Of a DNA stretch of 64,000 nt, positions 8,433 through 19,364 are shown piece by piece. The notes below the pieces were generated by a model that saw nothing but the letters and a program-made list of their open reading frames with translations, had not been told where the DNA came from and ran no database searches. The stretch covers positions 117,611 through 181,610 of the forward strand of contig JACESF010000001.1 of the NCBI GenBank assembly GCA_013911975.1. Direction: 5' to 3'. The stretch's first letter is position 1. Every line of letters starts with the position of its first letter. This stretch comes from Hyphomicrobiales bacterium (lineage in GTDB: Bacteria > Pseudomonadota > Alphaproteobacteria > Rhizobiales > Xanthobacteraceae). The position numbers were made by a program, and so were the translations under genes.

Positions 8433-9967
8433 GGCGGATCCTCCCTCCCGCCCGCGCCATCGCCGCATTGCTGGTCGCCGCCGCCCTCGCGGGCTGCGCG
8501 ACGCGGGCGCTGGAGACGGCGCCGAAGGATCCCTCCGCCCCCTGGACCCCGACGCAAGGAACGACGGAGGAGGGCGCTTCGGATGGGGCGCGGAGCAAGG
8601 TGTTCAGCGTGCCCGCAGACCCGCAGGCGGCGGAGCCGCGCGTCGCCGAGCTTCAGACCCCGCCGCCCATCGCGCAGGGCAAGGCGTATGGGCTCGCCGA
8701 ACTCATCGACATCGCCCAGACCCAGAATCCCTCCACCCGCATCGCCTGGCAGCAGGCGCGGCAGGCGGCGCTCGCCACGGGCATGGTTGAGGCGACCTTC
8801 CTGCCCTTCATCTCGGCCAATGTGATCGGCGGCTACCAGAAATTCTCCACGCCCCTTCCCGTGGCCTTGCCGGGCGCAAGCCAGGTGAACACGGAAACGT
8901 CCGGCGTCTCGCCCCAGGTGGCGCTGCAATGGCTGGTGTTCGATTTCGGCCAGCGGGCGGCGCTGCACGACACCGCGCGGCACAACGCGACCGCCTCCAA
9001 CATCCTGTTCAACGGGCTGCACCAGAAGATCATCTTCGACGTGACCCGGGCCTATTTCCTCTACGGCGCCGCCCAGAGCCGGGTCGCCATCGCCGGGCAG
9101 AACCTGTCCAACAGCCGCCGCATCGAGGACGCCGCGCAGGAGCGCATGAAAAACGGGCTCGGCACCACGGTGGAGGTGGCGCAGGCCCGCCAGCAGGCGG
9201 CGCAGGCGCGCTTCGGGCTCGTCCAGGCGCAGGGACTGGAGCGGGACGCCTACCAGGCGCTGCTGGGCGCCATGGGGATTTCGCCCCTGACGCAGATGCG
9301 CGTGCGGGAAGCCAACGGGCGCGCCCTGCCGGAGAGCGTGGGCGTGCCGACCGAGCGCGTGATCAAGGCGGCGCTGGCCCAGCGGCCGGATGTGCTCGCG
9401 ACCTTCTCCGCCCTCAAGGCGAGCGAGGCGGGCATCACGGCCGCGCAGGCGGAATTCGCGCCCAAGGTGTTCCTGGGCGCGGTGGCGGCGACCGGCAATA
9501 CCAGCCTCTCGGCCACCGGCCTGCCCACCATCGGCCAGCAATCCTCGGCCTCGGGCTTCATGCTGGGGGCCACCCTGCCGCTCTATGACGGCGGGCTGCG
9601 CGCCGCGCGGCTGAAGAGCGCGGAATCCGTCGCCGAGATTTCCCAGGCCACGTTCCAGAAGACCCGCGACGCGGCGGCGCGCGAGATCGTGGTGGCTTCG
9701 GACACGCTGCGCTCGGCGCTCGCCTCCTACCGCGCCGCCACGGAACTGGCTGCCGCCGCCACCGTCACCTATGACGCCGCCTTCGACGCCTACAAGAGCG
9801 GCCTCGGCACCATCACGGTGGCCACCGCCGCCGACAGCGGGCTCATCACCGCCCGGCAGGCGCAGGCGGACGCGCACGCCGCCTCCCTGGTGGCGGCGGC
9901 GAACCTCGCCTTCGTGCTCGGGGCCATGACCTCGGCGGACACGGCCGGGGGCCTGCTGGCCCGCTGA
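8429..9967 (+). CDS. mdtP: Outer-membrane efflux lipoprotein (TolC/NodT-like)
   Basis: A 512-residue outer-membrane factor. The signal peptide ends in a lipobox ALAGC (Cys 23), so it should be lipid-anchored. Two long coiled helical repeats follow (about 90-290 and 305-510) with typical outer-membrane efflux phrases such as QNPSTRIAWQQARQAAL, QWLVFDFGQRAALHDTA and LPLYDGGLRAARLK. It is the last gene of the four-gene efflux operon and is joined to the FUSC gene by an ATGA overlap. It ends only 6 bases from the stop of the convergent amidohydrolase gene, leaving no room for a separate terminator. Confidence 0.92.
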   Translation: MRRILPPARAIAALLVAAALAGCATRALETAPKDPSAPWTPTQGTTEEGASDGARSKVFSVPADPQAAEPRVAELQTPPPIAQGKAYGLAELIDIAQTQNPSTRIAWQQARQAALATGMVEATFLPFISANVIGGYQKFSTPLPVALPGASQVNTETSGVSPQVALQWLVFDFGQRAALHDTARHNATASNILFNGLHQKIIFDVTRAYFLYGAAQSRVAIAGQNLSNSRRIEDAAQERMKNGLGTTVEVAQARQQAAQARFGLVQAQGLERDAYQALLGAMGISPLTQMRVREANGRALPESVGVPTERVIKAALAQRPDVLATFSALKASEAGITAAQAEFAPKVFLGAVAATGNTSLSATGLPTIGQQSSASGFMLGATLPLYDGGLRAARLKSAESVAEISQATFQKTRDAAAREIVVASDTLRSALASYRAATELAAAATVTYDAAFDAYKSGLGTITVATAADSGLITARQAQADAHAASLVAAANLAFVLGAMTSADTAGGLLAR

Positions 9968-9973
9968 GGACGC

Positions 9974-11443
9974 TCAGAGCGCGTCCTTGTGGACGACGCC
10001 ATTCTTCATGATCATCACGAAATTGGCCGGGTCGGCGATCAGGGAGATGTCCTCCAGGGGATTGCCGTCCACCAGCAGCATGTCCGCATAGGCGCCCTTG
10101 GCGATGACGCCGAGGGGCTTGGGATAGGGGCTGCGATGGCCGGACAGGCCGAGCAGCGCCGCGTTGCGGCTGGTGGCGAGGCGCAGCACGTCCACGTTCG
10201 GCATCCAGCGCGCGAGCTTGGCGAGCTGCTTGCCCTGGGTGTGGGTGGTGCCGGGGCTGAACAGGATGTCGGTGCCCCAGCCGATCTGCGCCTTGTGCTT
10301 CAGCGCCCACTCGAAGCTGCGTGCCGTGCCCTGGGCGATCCATTGCTGGTTGGCATGGGCCACCGGATCGGGATGGGGATTGGCATCCTCGTCCGCCAGG
10401 AAGGCCTGGAGGCTCCACCAGGTGCCGGTATCGGCGATGCGCCGGACCGTCTCCTCGTCCGTGAGCTGGCCGTGCTCGATGCAGGCGACGCCGCAATCGA
10501 TGGCCCGGTTGATGCCCGCCGGCAGATAGACATGGGTGCACACATAGGTGCCCCAGTCCCTGGCGGCGTCCACCCCGGCGCGGATTTCCGCCGCGCTGAA
10601 CTGGCTACCGTCCAGCGGATCGTAATTGGAGGTGACGCCGCCGCCGGTGACGATCTTGATCTGGCTCGCGCCCAGCAGAAGCTGCTCGCGCACCCGGCGC
10701 AGCACCTCGTCGGCGCCGTCCGCGATCATGGCCACGCCCGCCTTCTCCGCCACCGAGAGCGGGCCGCCCGCCACGCGCGGCACCTCGGTGCGCAGCCGGA
10801 AATCGCCGTGCCCGCCGCTCTGGGAGATCATCGCCCCGGAGGGGAAGATGCGCGGGCCGGTGACGAGGCCGAGATCGATGGCCCGCTTGAGGCCGAAGGA
10901 GGGGCCACCCGTGTCGCGCACGGTGGTGAAGCCCCGCATGAGCGTGTTCTGCGCCTCGTGCCCGGCGGCCAAATGGATGAAGCCGAGGTCCGCCGTCATG
11001 GCCGCAAGCTCGGAGAGATTGGCGAGCATGGCGTGCCAATGGGCATCGATGAGGCCGGGCATGAGGGTGCGCCCGCCGCCGTCGATCACCCGGGCGCCGT
11101 CCACCGTGCCGTCCTGCGGCACCAGGGCGGTGATGGTGTCGCCCTCCACCAGCACCTGCTGGCCCCGCAGCAATTCTGCCGAGACCCCGTCGAAGATGGC
11201 CACGTTGCGGATCAAGACCGGGACGCCCGCCGGCTTGCCCTTCGGCTGGCCGGGCGCGACCGGGGCGGCGGGGGCCGGGGCGGCGGCAGCGGGCGCCGCC
11301 TGGAACGTGCCTCCGGCCATGGCCTCGGCATGGAACAGGCGGGACGCGATGCGGGCGAAGCGGGGGGTGTGGCACAGGCAGCCGATATGGGGCATCGCCC
11401 CCGCGCTCGCCTGGAACCGGTGCGTCGCCGCCGAACCCTGCAT
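9974..11443 (-). CDS. Metal-dependent amidohydrolase (imidazolonepropionase-like), probably exported
   Basis: A 489-residue amidohydrolase-superfamily enzyme. Metal-ligand motifs are visible in order: DAHWH, KIVTGGG (likely carboxylated lysine), CTHVY, CIEHGQ and a late GWGTD aspartate. The frame is open much further upstream, but that part lies opposite marC; ATG at 11443 has a good ribosome site (GGGAGA, 7-base spacing). The N-terminus is odd: a Cys-rich start (IGCLCH) and an Ala/Pro-rich stretch (about 46-66) precede the catalytic domain. Relatives cleave Xaa-Pro or similar small amide substrates in the periplasm; the substrate here cannot be assigned. It is convergent with mdtP and divergent from marC. 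Confidence 0.85.
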   Translation of the reverse strand: MQGSAATHRFQASAGAMPHIGCLCHTPRFARIASRLFHAEAMAGGTFQAAPAAAAPAPAAPVAPGQPKGKPAGVPVLIRNVAIFDGVSAELLRGQQVLVEGDTITALVPQDGTVDGARVIDGGGRTLMPGLIDAHWHAMLANLSELAAMTADLGFIHLAAGHEAQNTLMRGFTTVRDTGGPSFGLKRAIDLGLVTGPRIFPSGAMISQSGGHGDFRLRTEVPRVAGGPLSVAEKAGVAMIADGADEVLRRVREQLLLGASQIKIVTGGGVTSNYDPLDGSQFSAAEIRAGVDAARDWGTYVCTHVYLPAGINRAIDCGVACIEHGQLTDEETVRRIADTGTWWSLQAFLADEDANPHPDPVAHANQQWIAQGTARSFEWALKHKAQIGWGTDILFSPGTTHTQGKQLAKLARWMPNVDVLRLATSRNAALLGLSGHRSPYPKPLGVIAKGAYADMLLVDGNPLEDISLIADPANFVMIMKNGVVHKDAL

Positions 11444-11599
11444 GATGTCGTCTCCCGAAACGCCCTGAAAAATCGAACTTAGCTTTACGGGAAGGGACGT
11501 TAAGGGTCCACTTCGGGGGCGAGGTGGGCCGCAGGCAGGTGGGCAGGGCCGCGCAAATCGGGCACAAAGGCGGAGATTGCGCAAAGGGGATCGGGAATC

Positions 11600-12235
11600 A
11601 TGGACGTCACGCTGACCGCCAAATTGTTCGCGGCCCTGTTCGCCATCATGAGCCCGCTCAGCATCGTCCCCATCTTCCTGGCCCTGACCGCCGACCTCGA
11701 CGCCGCCGGACGGCGCAGCACGCTCATCGCCATGGTGGCGACGGTGACCATCGGGTCGCTGGTCTGCGCCCTGGCGGGGCATGTCCTGCTCGGCCTGTTC
11801 GGCATCGACGTGGCCCATTTCCGCCTCGCGGGCGGGCTCATCGTGCTGATGATCGCCCTGTCCATGCTGAGCGGCGACGACCACGCCTCTCACCAGGGCA
11901 ACGACGCGGAGAAGGCGCAGTTCAAGACCGCCTCCAATCCCGGCGTCTACCCGCTGGGCCTGCCCATCGCGCTCGGCCCCGGCACCATGGCGACCATCAT
12001 CGTCTATGCCCAGGGAGCGGGAGAACCGGCCAAGCTGGTGGGCTTCTATGCGGGCCTCGTGGGCTATCTCGCCTTCTTCGCCGCCGCCATGGCGCTGGCG
12101 CCCTGGCTCGGCGCCCGCCTGTCGCCCACCGCCCTGTCCGTATCCAAGCGCCTCATGGGCATCATCCTGGCCGCCATCGCCATGGAAATGGTGGGCGGCG
12201 CCCTCGGAGCCATGTTCCCGGGCTGGTTGAAGTGA
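11600..12235 (+). CDS. marC: MarC-family integral membrane protein
   Basis: A 211-residue protein with about six membrane segments, beginning MDVTLTAKLFAALFAIMSPL, where the N-terminal SPL/NP-type loop is typical of MarC/UPF0056. A second family loop reads GLPIALGPGTMATIIVYA (about residues 118-135), matching the conserved P-x-x-x-GPG-x pattern. MarC proteins sit in the inner membrane; the name came from the marRAB region, but a drug-resistance role was not confirmed and the true function is open. It is a single gene, divergent from the amidohydrolase, with ATG 156 bases from that start. Confidence 0.85.
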   Translation: MDVTLTAKLFAALFAIMSPLSIVPIFLALTADLDAAGRRSTLIAMVATVTIGSLVCALAGHVLLGLFGIDVAHFRLAGGLIVLMIALSMLSGDDHASHQGNDAEKAQFKTASNPGVYPLGLPIALGPGTMATIIVYAQGAGEPAKLVGFYAGLVGYLAFFAAAMALAPWLGARLSPTALSVSKRLMGIILAAIAMEMVGGALGAMFPGWLK

Positions 12236-12623
12236 GGATCGGCCCGCGGGAGAGCGGCGCTAAAGCGACTTTGGTGGCTCCTGACGTGTAAATGCGTCCA
12301 TCTGCATGCCTGGGAATCTGGCCTGCAGGCCAAGATGGGCCTCGGGCGATGTCTCGGTTATCAAGCATTCATCCGGCGGGCTTGGGCCGCACGGGCGGAC
12401 ATGTCTCCCGAGGTGCTGATCGCATGTGCTTCTCGAAAACGAGAACAATCATTGTCGGGAAGGTATCGCGCAGGTGTCTGCGCCGAAGTCTCTGATTTTA
12501 GAGGTATCCATGTAGAGTTATTGGCCCGTATTGCAGGCTTCGCGTTCATTCGCTTCTTATGCTACGCTGACGGGTATAAGCCCGATTTCGTTTGCCATTT
12601 CAGATGGTGAAGGGGGGAAGGGT
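12236..12623. other. 388-base gap with lower GC upstream of the c-di-GMP gene
   Basis: No convincing gene. Short open frames on both strands (for example 12335-12610 plus) have no recognisable motif and no good ribosome site. The right half (about 12420-12620) is visibly richer in A and T than neighbouring DNA and probably holds the promoter of the GAF-GGDEF-EAL gene. A strong ribosome site (AAGGGGGGAAGGG) ends the gap. Confidence 0.5.
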
Positions 12624-14459
12624 ATGAAGTGCCCTGCTGTGCCTCCGCACGAAAAGGAGCGGCTCGCCGCTCTTGATAGCTATTGCCTCGCAGATGAGGC
12701 GCCGATTACCGATCTCTCGCCGCTGGTCGAGATAGCGCTGCACGTCTTCAAAGTCCCCATGGCAGCGGTCAACATGATCGGTTCCGATCATGTGTTCTTC
12801 GCCGCAAGTGCAGGTTTCGGCGAGGTGGATAAGCGCCGGGAAGTGTCCTTCTGTGCCCACACCATCCTTCAGGGCAAGGTGATGGTCGTGCCTGATGCCG
12901 AGAGGGACACGCGATTTCATGACAACCCTCTCGTGACGGCCACTGGCGGCATTCGCTTTTATGCGGGGGCGCCGTTGTTGTCTGGCGAAGGTCATGCCAT
13001 CGGCGCTCTTTGCATTCTGGACACGCGTCCACGGACTGGATTCGCTTCAGAAGAATGCGAGCGCCTGAGCCAGTTGGCGCATATCGTGATGGATCGGCTT
13101 GAGATCCGTCGCATTGGCGAGGTGTCCTCCAAGAATGGAAAAGACATTTATGTTCGCGCCATCGACCCCGAGAAGCTGTCCTTCCTCGCCAGCATCGATG
13201 CGCTGACGGGTCTGGCAAACCGGCGCCAATTCTATCGGGCGGTCGAGGCGACGTTGCTCTGCGGCCATAAGTGCGCGTTGTTGATGCTGGACATCGATGG
13301 CTTCAAGGACATCAACAACATCCTGGGGCCGGAGGCCGCTGATGACGTTCTCAGGGCCATAGCCGGACTGCTGTCGGCGGAGACCATGGATGGCGCAACC
13401 GTCGCGCGCGTTGGCGGCGATGAATTTGCTGTCCTCGTTGAAGGTCTTTCCGAAGAGATGGCCGAGCCCTTCGCGCGCCAACTCCTCGCCAAGATGGCGA
13501 GCCTTCGTCCTCTGGCCGGTGAGGATGTCAGCATCAGTGCGAGCTGTGGAATTGCCTTTTCGCCGCACGACGCGAAGGAGGCGGTCGAGTTGATCAGCGA
13601 TGCTGACCTTGCGCTTCATGCCGCCAAGATCAATCGCAGCGCCAGCATCACGCTCTACTCTCCTTCGTTTCGGAACGAAGCGTTGGATCGGCGGCTGTCC
13701 ACCATGGACCTGCATCGCGCCGTGGCCAACGGAGAGTTTCGGCTCTTCTACCAGCCTCAGGTGCGCCTTGACACAGGCGCCTTGATCGGCGCGGAGGCGC
13801 TGATCCGCTGGCTTCATCCGACCCGTGGGCTGCTTGCGCCCGCGGCCTTTCTGCCGTCGTTGGAGGCTGGCCCGCTCGCATCGGTGGTGGGGCACTGGGT
13901 GATCGATGAGGGCTGCGCGCAGGCTGCGCGCTGGCGGCGGCGTGGCGCGGTCGATTTCCGTATGGCCGTCAACCTTTTCGGTGCGCAATTTCGCGCCGGG
14001 GGCCTCGCGAAGCAGGTTGAGGACGCCTTGGACCGCCACAGTCTCCCGCCGGAGGCCCTGGAACTGGAAATCACCGAGAACATCGTGCTGTCCAACGATG
14101 CCGCCGCCCTGGAGGCTCTGATGCAGCTCCGGCAGATGGGAGTGGGCATCGCGTTCGACGATTTCGGCACGGGGTTCGCCTCTCTCAGCCTGCTGACGCG
14201 ATATCCGGTGAGCTGCATCAAGATCGATCGCAGCTTCGTCCAGGCGATGCTCCGCTCGTCCCGCGAAGCGGCTGTCGTCTCCTCCATCCTTCAGATGGGG
14301 ACGGCGCTCGAAATGGGCGTGATCGCGGAGGGCATCGAGACCGAGGACGAACGCTCTTACCTCGCGCATCGAAGCTGTCCGGAAGGACAGGGATATCTGT
14401 TCGGCAAGCCCGTGCCGGCGCAGGAATTCGAGGACCTGCTTCTCGGTTATGGCCGGTGA
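12624..14459 (+). CDS. GAF-GGDEF-EAL protein (c-di-GMP synthesis/breakdown)
   Basis: A 611-residue cytoplasmic signalling protein. Order: GAF domain (about 20-175, with FCAHTILQGKVMVVPDA), GGDEF domain (about 200-355) with an intact GGDEF at 264-268, then EAL domain (about 365-605) with EAL at 391-393, ITEN, DDFGTG and EGIETE. Both catalytic signatures look complete; the RxxD inhibitory site before GGDEF is not present. No membrane segment. ATG at 12624 follows a very strong G-rich ribosome site; the frame extends upstream only to a TTG. Codon use is noticeably less GC-rich than its neighbours, and the gene lies on the 3' side of tRNA-Thr, both hints of past transfer. Whether net activity is synthesis or breakdown cannot be told. 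Confidence 0.93.
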   Translation: MKCPAVPPHEKERLAALDSYCLADEAPITDLSPLVEIALHVFKVPMAAVNMIGSDHVFFAASAGFGEVDKRREVSFCAHTILQGKVMVVPDAERDTRFHDNPLVTATGGIRFYAGAPLLSGEGHAIGALCILDTRPRTGFASEECERLSQLAHIVMDRLEIRRIGEVSSKNGKDIYVRAIDPEKLSFLASIDALTGLANRRQFYRAVEATLLCGHKCALLMLDIDGFKDINNILGPEAADDVLRAIAGLLSAETMDGATVARVGGDEFAVLVEGLSEEMAEPFARQLLAKMASLRPLAGEDVSISASCGIAFSPHDAKEAVELISDADLALHAAKINRSASITLYSPSFRNEALDRRLSTMDLHRAVANGEFRLFYQPQVRLDTGALIGAEALIRWLHPTRGLLAPAAFLPSLEAGPLASVVGHWVIDEGCAQAARWRRRGAVDFRMAVNLFGAQFRAGGLAKQVEDALDRHSLPPEALELEITENIVLSNDAAALEALMQLRQMGVGIAFDDFGTGFASLSLLTRYPVSCIKIDRSFVQAMLRSSREAAVVSSILQMGTALEMGVIAEGIETEDERSYLAHRSCPEGQGYLFGKPVPAQEFEDLLLGYGR

Positions 14460-14596
14460 ACGGGCCTGCGGCTCATCCTTCGACGCAATCACCGATACCG
14501 CCCCGGGGATCGGCCTTAGAGCGGCAGCGCGCAGGCGGCGGCATCTTGGGCCGTTGCTTGGGCCTGCCGTTCGGATTGAGGCTGAGGAATTGAAAA

Positions 14597-14672
14597 TGGT
14601 GCCGCTTGAGGGATTCGAACCCCCGACCCCCTCATTACGAATGAGGTGCTCTACCAGCTGAGCTAAAGCGGC
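14597..14672 (-). tRNA. tRNA-Thr (anticodon CGU)
   Basis: Read on the minus strand, the 76 bases form a cloverleaf: acceptor stem GCCGCTT paired with AAGCGGC, D-arm AGCTCAGCTGGTAGAGC, anticodon stem CCTCA/TGAGG with loop TTCGTAA (anticodon CGT), and T-arm GGTTCGAATCC. Discriminator A and an encoded CCA end the gene. It decodes ACG threonine codons. Its 3' end faces the GAF-GGDEF-EAL gene. Confidence 0.97.
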
Positions 14673-14828
14673 GTCAGGCGTGTGGCCTGCAAGGGCTGGG
14701 GTCCGCGTGGCGCAGGCCCTAGCCTAGGGCGCACCTCATACGGCCACGGGGCGCGTCTTGCAAGAGGGGCGGCGCCTGCAAGAGGGCGGTGCTTGTCATC
14801 GGGGCGTCGCGGGGCTAACGCTCGCACC

Positions 14829-15074
14829 ATGTCCGCCGAAGACGACAAGAAGGCCCGGCTCGCCCAGGCCCTGCGCGCCAACCTTGCGCGGCGCAAGGCG
14901 CAGGGGCGGGCCCGTGCCGCCCATGAATCGGAAGACCAATCGGACGACCAAACGGAAGTCCAATCGGACGACCGGGCGGACGGCGAGACGGACGGGGAAG
15001 GGAACGGACAGGCGGCGGGGGGCGAACAGGCGCCCGGGGGCGGCCGGATTGTGCCGCCGGACGGCGCACGCTAG
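14829..15074 (+). CDS. Small charged hypothetical protein upstream of murA
   Basis: An 81-residue protein. The first 30 residues (MSAEDDKKARLAQALRANLA and a following RRKAQ-RARA) are basic and helix-like; I recall similar short proteins just before murA in Hyphomicrobiales. The remainder is a low-complexity acidic tail of E/D, S, Q and G. The N-terminus looks conserved and the tail looks free to vary. It stops 49 bases before murA and is probably in the same transcript. Function unknown. The start ATG is chosen because the conserved-looking part begins there; the frame is open for another 49 codons upstream without any recognisable sequence. Confidence 0.65.
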   Translation: MSAEDDKKARLAQALRANLARRKAQGRARAAHESEDQSDDQTEVQSDDRADGETDGEGNGQAAGGEQAPGGGRIVPPDGAR

Positions 15075-15123
15075 ACAGAGAGTTTAAGCCGCGCCCCGCG
15101 CGCGGCATGGGAGCGTTCTGCGC

Positions 15124-16413
<1,290 letters not shown>

Positions 16414-16477
16414 GCTGGGGCTTGATCCGCTCCGGTTTCATCGCCATCTGCGGACGAGATCAGGAAGGAGAGCTCCG

Positions 16478-16927
16478 ATGGAGACTCTGAAGCTTCTCGC
16501 GCTCGACGAGGAGGACCTCGCCATCATCTCGGCCCATCTCCAGGATGCGGTCGTGAAGATGGGCGATATGGGATACCTGCCGAAGTCCCAGCGATTCGCG
16601 CTCGTGCTCAACCGGTTCGACTGGGACCAGAAGGAGAGCGCCGAGCAATATGTGCGGCGCAGGACCGGGCTGCATTTCGAGCGGGTGCGCAACGTGCGTT
16701 TCCGTGGGCTCGACCCGACGAACCGTGAGGCGGTGCTGAACCTGCTGGCCGTGACGTTCGAGGAGACCGACAGTCCCTCGGGCGAGGTCACGCTGGCCTT
16801 CTCGGGCGGCGCGGACATCCGGTTCGAGGTGGAATGCGTGGAGGCACGCCTGTCCGACCTCGGCCCCGCCTGGGGCTGCGCGCGGGCGCCGGCCCACCAG
16901 AGCACGGCGGGCGCCGCCGAGGGCTGA
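16478..16927 (+). CDS. DUF2948 family protein
   Basis: A 149-residue soluble protein starting METLKLLALDEEDLAIISAH, with the conserved phrase LNRFDWDQ near residue 45 and VRNVRFRGLD in the middle. It matches what I know of DUF2948, a family of unknown function found in alphaproteobacteria almost always between murA and hisD. A ribosome site (AGGAAGGAGA) precedes the ATG. No signal peptide, membrane segment or catalytic motif is visible. Confidence 0.85.
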   Translation: METLKLLALDEEDLAIISAHLQDAVVKMGDMGYLPKSQRFALVLNRFDWDQKESAEQYVRRRTGLHFERVRNVRFRGLDPTNREAVLNLLAVTFEETDSPSGEVTLAFSGGADIRFEVECVEARLSDLGPAWGCARAPAHQSTAGAAEG

Positions 16928-17006
16928 GCGGCACGCGGGGGTGCGCCGCGCCCCTGCGCGGTGAAACCCCGTTCCCCTTTGGCCGCACTTGTTCTATCGA
17001 AGCGGC

Positions 17007-18305
17007 ATGCCCATCCGTCTCGACACCCGCTCGCCCGATTTCCCCGCCGCCTTCGCAGACTTCCTCGCGAGCAAGCGGGAGGCGTCCGCCGACGTGGCGG
17101 AAGCGGTGGCGGGGATCATCGCCGAGGTGCGCGCGCGCGGCGACGCGGCGCTGGTGGACTATTCCCGCACCTTCGACCGGGTGGACCTGACCGCCCTCGG
17201 CATCCGGGTGTCGGACGCGGAGATGGAAGCGGCGCTTGCCTCCATCGACCCCGAGACCCTCGCCGCCCTGGAATTCGCCAAGGGCCGCATCGAATCCCAC
17301 CATGCCCGGCAGAAGCCGAAGGATGACCGCTACACGGACGCGCTCGGCGTGGAGCTGGGCCATCGCTGGACGGCGGTGGACGCTGTGGGCCTCTATGTGC
17401 CCGGCGGTACCGCCGCCTATCCCTCCTCGGTGCTCATGAACGCGGTGCCCGCCAAGGTGGCGGGCGTGCCGCGCATCGTCATGGTGGTGCCCGCGCCGGA
17501 CGGCGAGATCGCGCCCCTGGTGCTCGCCGCCGCCCGCATCGCGGGGGTGGACGAGGTCTATCGCGTGGGCGGCGCGCAGGCGGTGGCCGCGCTCGCCTAC
17601 GGCACCGACACCATCGCCCCCGTGGATAAGATCGTCGGCCCCGGCAACGCCTATGTGGCCGCCGCCAAGCGGCAGGTGTTCGGCAAGGTGGGCATCGACA
17701 TGGTGGCCGGGCCCTCCGAGGTGCTGATCCTCGCCGATGGCGACGCCAACCCGGACTGGATCGCCGCCGACCTCCTGGCCCAGGCGGAGCACGACACCGC
17801 CGCCCAGTCCATCCTCATCACCGACAGCCCGGCGCTCGCCGCGCGGGTGGAGGCGGCGGTGGAGGACATGCTCGCCACCCTGCCGCGCGCCGACATCGCG
17901 CGTGCCTCCTGGCAGACCCACGGGGCGGTCATCCTGGTGTCCTCCTGGGACGAGGCGGTGGCCCTGTCCGACCGCATCGCGCCGGAGCATCTGGAGCTTC
18001 ACACGGCGGATGCCGAGGCGCTGGCCGCCCGGGTGCGTCATGCGGGGGCGATCTTCATCGGCCCCCACACGCCCGAGGCCATCGGCGACTATGTGGGCGG
18101 CTCCAACCATGTGCTGCCCACCGCCCGCTCGGCCCGTTTCTCCTCGGGCCTCGGGGTGCTGGACTTCATGAAGCGCACGTCCATCCTCAAATGCGGGCCG
18201 GATGCGCTCGCGGTCCTGGGGCCGGCGGCGGTGCGTCTTTCGCGGGTGGAACGCCTGGATGCCCATGGCCGCTCCATCCTGGTTCGCTCCAATGCGGGCA
18301 TCTGA
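17007..18305 (+). CDS. hisD: Histidinol dehydrogenase
   Basis: A 432-residue enzyme that oxidises histidinol to histidine in two NAD-dependent steps. Family blocks seen: [46 protein letters not shown], and the zinc-site segment LLAQAEHD (Gln and His ligands), then [14 protein letters not shown] and [20 protein letters not shown]. Length is normal. A TTG at 16989 is in frame upstream, but ATG at 17007 gives the usual short N-terminus. The next gene, UPF0262, starts 12 bases after the stop, so they are likely co-transcribed. No other his genes are in the window. Confidence 0.98.
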   Translation: MPIRLDTRSPDFPAAFADFLASKREASADVAEAVAGIIAEVRARGDAALVDYSRTFDRVDLTALGIRVSDAEMEAALASIDPETLAALEFAKGRIESHHARQKPKDDRYTDALGVELGHRWTAVDAVGLYVPGGTAAYPSSVLMNAVPAKVAGVPRIVMVVPAPDGEIAPLVLAAARIAGVDEVYRVGGAQAVAALAYGTDTIAPVDKIVGPGNAYVAAAKRQVFGKVGIDMVAGPSEVLILADGDANPDWIAADLLAQAEHDTAAQSILITDSPALAARVEAAVEDMLATLPRADIARASWQTHGAVILVSSWDEAVALSDRIAPEHLELHTADAEALAARVRHAGAIFIGPHTPEAIGDYVGGSNHVLPTARSARFSSGLGVLDFMKRTSILKCGPDALAVLGPAAVRLSRVERLDAHGRSILVRSNAGI

Positions 18306-18317
18306 GCTGGGGGCACC

Positions 18318-18812
18318 ATGAGCGCGACCGGAAAGCCGACATCGACCAAGCGGCTCTGCGCCGTGACCCTGGACGAAGGATCCATCGGCCGGGCGGGGGC
18401 CGACGTGGAGCATGAGCGGGCGACCGCCATCTACGACCTGCTGGAGGACAACAGCTTCGCGCCCTCCAACGATCCCGGCACCGGACCCTACACCCTGCAT
18501 ATCGCGCTGCTTGAGAACCGGCTGGTGCTGGACATCAAGCGCGAGGCGGGCGAGGCGGTGGTGCAGCACCACCTGTCCCTCACCCCGTTCCGCAAGGTGG
18601 TGAAGGACTATTTCCTGATCTGCGAGAGCTATTACGAGGCCATCCGCACCGCCTCGCCCACCCAGATCGAGGCCATCGACATGGGGCGGCGCGGGCTGCA
18701 CAACGAAGGTTCGGATCTGTTGCGCGAGCGGCTGAAGGACAAGATCGAGGTGGATTTCGACACGTCGCGCCGCCTCTTCACCCTCATCTGCGCGCTGCAC
18801 TGGAAGGGCTGA
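18318..18812 (+). CDS. UPF0262 family protein
   Basis: A 164-residue soluble protein with the family phrases [13 protein letters not shown] near the start, [13 protein letters not shown] (about 45-57) and [17 protein letters not shown] (about 95-111). UPF0262 proteins are found in alphaproteobacteria directly after hisD; the function is not known. The gene is 2 bases from the following phosphatase gene, so they are probably translated together. Confidence 0.9.
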   Translation: MSATGKPTSTKRLCAVTLDEGSIGRAGADVEHERATAIYDLLEDNSFAPSNDPGTGPYTLHIALLENRLVLDIKREAGEAVVQHHLSLTPFRKVVKDYFLICESYYEAIRTASPTQIEAIDMGRRGLHNEGSDLLRERLKDKIEVDFDTSRRLFTLICALHWKG

Positions 18813-18814
18813 GC

Positions 18815-19279
18815 GTGAGCGAGGACCCCGCCGCGCCCGCGCGCTCGGCCCGGCCCCAGGCGGTGCTCTTCATGTGCGGCCAGAACGTGGTGCGCTCCGT
18901 GATGGCGGAGGCGCTCGCCAAGCATCTGTTCGGCAAGTCCATCTATGTGCAGTCGGCGGGGGTGATCGCGGGCGAGCCCGACCCGTTCGTGGGCAGCGTC
19001 ATGGACGAACTGGGCCTGGACGTGAAGCGCCACCGGCCACACAGCGTCGCGGACCTGGAGGAATATGAGGGGCTGGGCTTCGACCTCGCCATCTCGCTGT
19101 CGCCGGACGCCCACCACAAGGCGCTGGAGCTGACGCGCACCAACGCGCTGGACGTGGAATACTGGCCGACCCCGGACCCGACCCTGGAGACGGGCAACCG
19201 CGAGCAGCGGCTGGAGGCCTATCGAAACGTGCGCGACGAGCTGGAGCGGCGCATTCGGGCGCGGTTCCGGCAGAGATAG
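18815..19279 (+). CDS. Low-molecular-weight protein tyrosine phosphatase-like protein
   Basis: A 154-residue protein with the CX5R phosphate-binding loop C21-GQNVV-R27 near the N-terminus ([19 protein letters not shown]) and a late aspartate in WPTPDPT that fits the general acid of this fold. The family also includes arsenate reductases, but no ars genes are nearby and this position after UPF0262 is conserved in related genomes, so I would not call it ArsC. The start is GTG at 18815, 2 bases after the previous stop. Substrate unknown. Confidence 0.85.
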   Translation: MSEDPAAPARSARPQAVLFMCGQNVVRSVMAEALAKHLFGKSIYVQSAGVIAGEPDPFVGSVMDELGLDVKRHRPHSVADLEEYEGLGFDLAISLSPDAHHKALELTRTNALDVEYWPTPDPTLETGNREQRLEAYRNVRDELERRIRARFRQR

Positions 19280-19364
19280 GGCAGGGGCTCATGGCAGCGG
19301 CGCGGCCTTGCAAAGCAGGGCTTTTGCGATAGCGTGCCGGCCGCGTTGCGAGGAAAAGAGACGG

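Noticed and set aside
12335..12610. A 91-codon frame upstream of the c-di-GMP gene
   Set aside because: No ribosome site, no recognisable motif and an overlapping promoter region; not supported.
14597..14672. Attachment site of an integrated element at tRNA-Thr
   Set aside because: No integrase gene and no second copy of the tRNA 3' end were found within the window.
18815..19279. Arsenate reductase
   Set aside because: The CX5R loop alone does not separate ArsC from tyrosine phosphatase; no ars genes nearby and the gene's place is a conserved housekeeping position.
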